7,011 bases of DNA from an uncultured Prevotella sp. Its GTDB lineage: Bacteria; Bacteroidota; Bacteroidia; Bacteroidales; Bacteroidaceae. Below the pieces are notes generated by a model. That model had not been told where the DNA came from and searched no databases. It saw nothing but the letters and a program-made list of their open reading frames with translations. Location: the NCBI GenBank assembly GCA_900769055.1, contig CAAGFF010000272.1, positions 1-7,011 on the forward strand, written 5' to 3'. This document shows positions 6,692 through 7,011 of the stretch, one piece after another (the stretch's first letter is position 1; the number at the start of each line of letters is the position of its first letter). Both the position numbers and the translations under genes were made by a program.

Positions 6692-7011
6692 TCATCCCAT
6701 CAGTTCTATGACCGTAGGAGTAAGCAGGGCAGTGAGGATGCCGTTGAGGGTCAGGCCAAGGCTGGCGTATGCCCCGACAAACTGGTCGCGCTCCATGGCC
6801 GCCGATGTTCCCAGGGCATGTGATGCTGCTCCCATGGACAGCCCCAGGGCCATGGGGTTGTTGACATGTCCTATGGAGAGAGTCTTGAAACCTATTATTG
6901 CACCGATAAGTCCTGTTATCACCACGATGGCAGCCGTGAGCGAGGGTATTCCGCCCAGCACCTGTGTCACTTCCATTGCAATAGGAGTTGTTACCGACTT
7001 GCTGGCGAGCG
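6692..7011 (-). CDS. lrgB: LrgB-family membrane protein, N-terminal part beyond the window
   Basis: The frame enters at the window edge as LASKSVTTPIAMEVTQVLGG, the conserved LrgB/YohK/CidB-family motif, and stops at TGA (6692-6694). About 105 of the usual roughly 230 residues are present. Two or three hydrophobic segments are visible: 'AAIVVITGLIGAIIGF', the Ala/Gly-rich 'PMALGLSMGAASHALGTSAA', and the C-terminal 'LGLTLNGILTALLTPTVIELMG'. In other bacteria LrgB works with the small LrgA membrane protein in murein-hydrolase control or in transport of small metabolites such as glycolate or pyruvate; an lrgA partner would lie upstream, outside the window. The ATG at 6974-6976 is internal. The gene converges on the hydrolase gene with a 40-base gap that shows no clear terminator. 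Confidence 0.9.
   Translation of the reverse strand, partial: LASKSVTTPIAMEVTQVLGGIPSLTAAIVVITGLIGAIIGFKTLSIGHVNNPMALGLSMGAASHALGTSAAMERDQFVGAYASLGLTLNGILTALLTPTVIELMG

Noticed and set aside
6665..6702. TGATGGG...CCCATCA inverted repeat between the hydrolase and lrgB genes as a terminator
   Set aside because: Only 7 bp with a 24-base loop, it overlaps the lrgB stop codon and has no T-run after either arm, so it is too weak to call.

Overview
This window looks like chromosomal DNA from a Bacteroidales bacterium, most likely a Prevotella/Segatella-type organism. This rests on several sequence signs: a lipoprotein with an acidic surface-export signal right after its lipid-anchored cysteine, a TonB-dependent receptor with a carboxypeptidase-regulatory-like N-terminal domain, no Shine-Dalgarno sequences, TAnnTTTG-type -7 promoter boxes, and a secreted hydrolase ending in a 'YSLSG...KGVYVSGGRKIIVR' tail typical of Bacteroidales exported proteins. 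The genus is inference.

Layout. Positions 1-861 (+) hold the 3' part of a phosphoglucosamine mutase gene (glmM-type), which supplies glucosamine-1-phosphate for cell-wall precursors. A perfect 15-bp hairpin with a T-run (880-926) separates it from a convergent two-gene unit on the minus strand: a TonB-dependent outer-membrane receptor (5288-2547) followed 41 bases later by a surface lipoprotein of a parallel beta-helix-like family (2505-952). A leader/divergent promoter region (5289-5718) follows, carrying two copies of a 12-mer that contains a -7 box, a perfect 17-bp hairpin and a smaller hairpin. Next on the plus strand is a single secreted alpha/beta hydrolase (5719-6651). The window ends with the 3' part of an LrgB-family membrane protein on the minus strand (7011-6692).

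How the genes may work together. The receptor and lipoprotein look like an outer-membrane uptake pair resembling SusC/SusD in arrangement but not in sequence: the receptor would import a ligand and the surface lipoprotein would bind or present it. The ligand cannot be read from the sequence. The hydrolase is divergent from this pair and could act on a related substrate, but no signal in the sequence ties them together. glmM and lrgB are ordinary housekeeping or accessory neighbours.

I saw no tRNA, rRNA, CRISPR array, insertion sequence or phage gene. The least explained parts are the function of the receptor/beta-helix lipoprotein pair and the structured leader in front of it.
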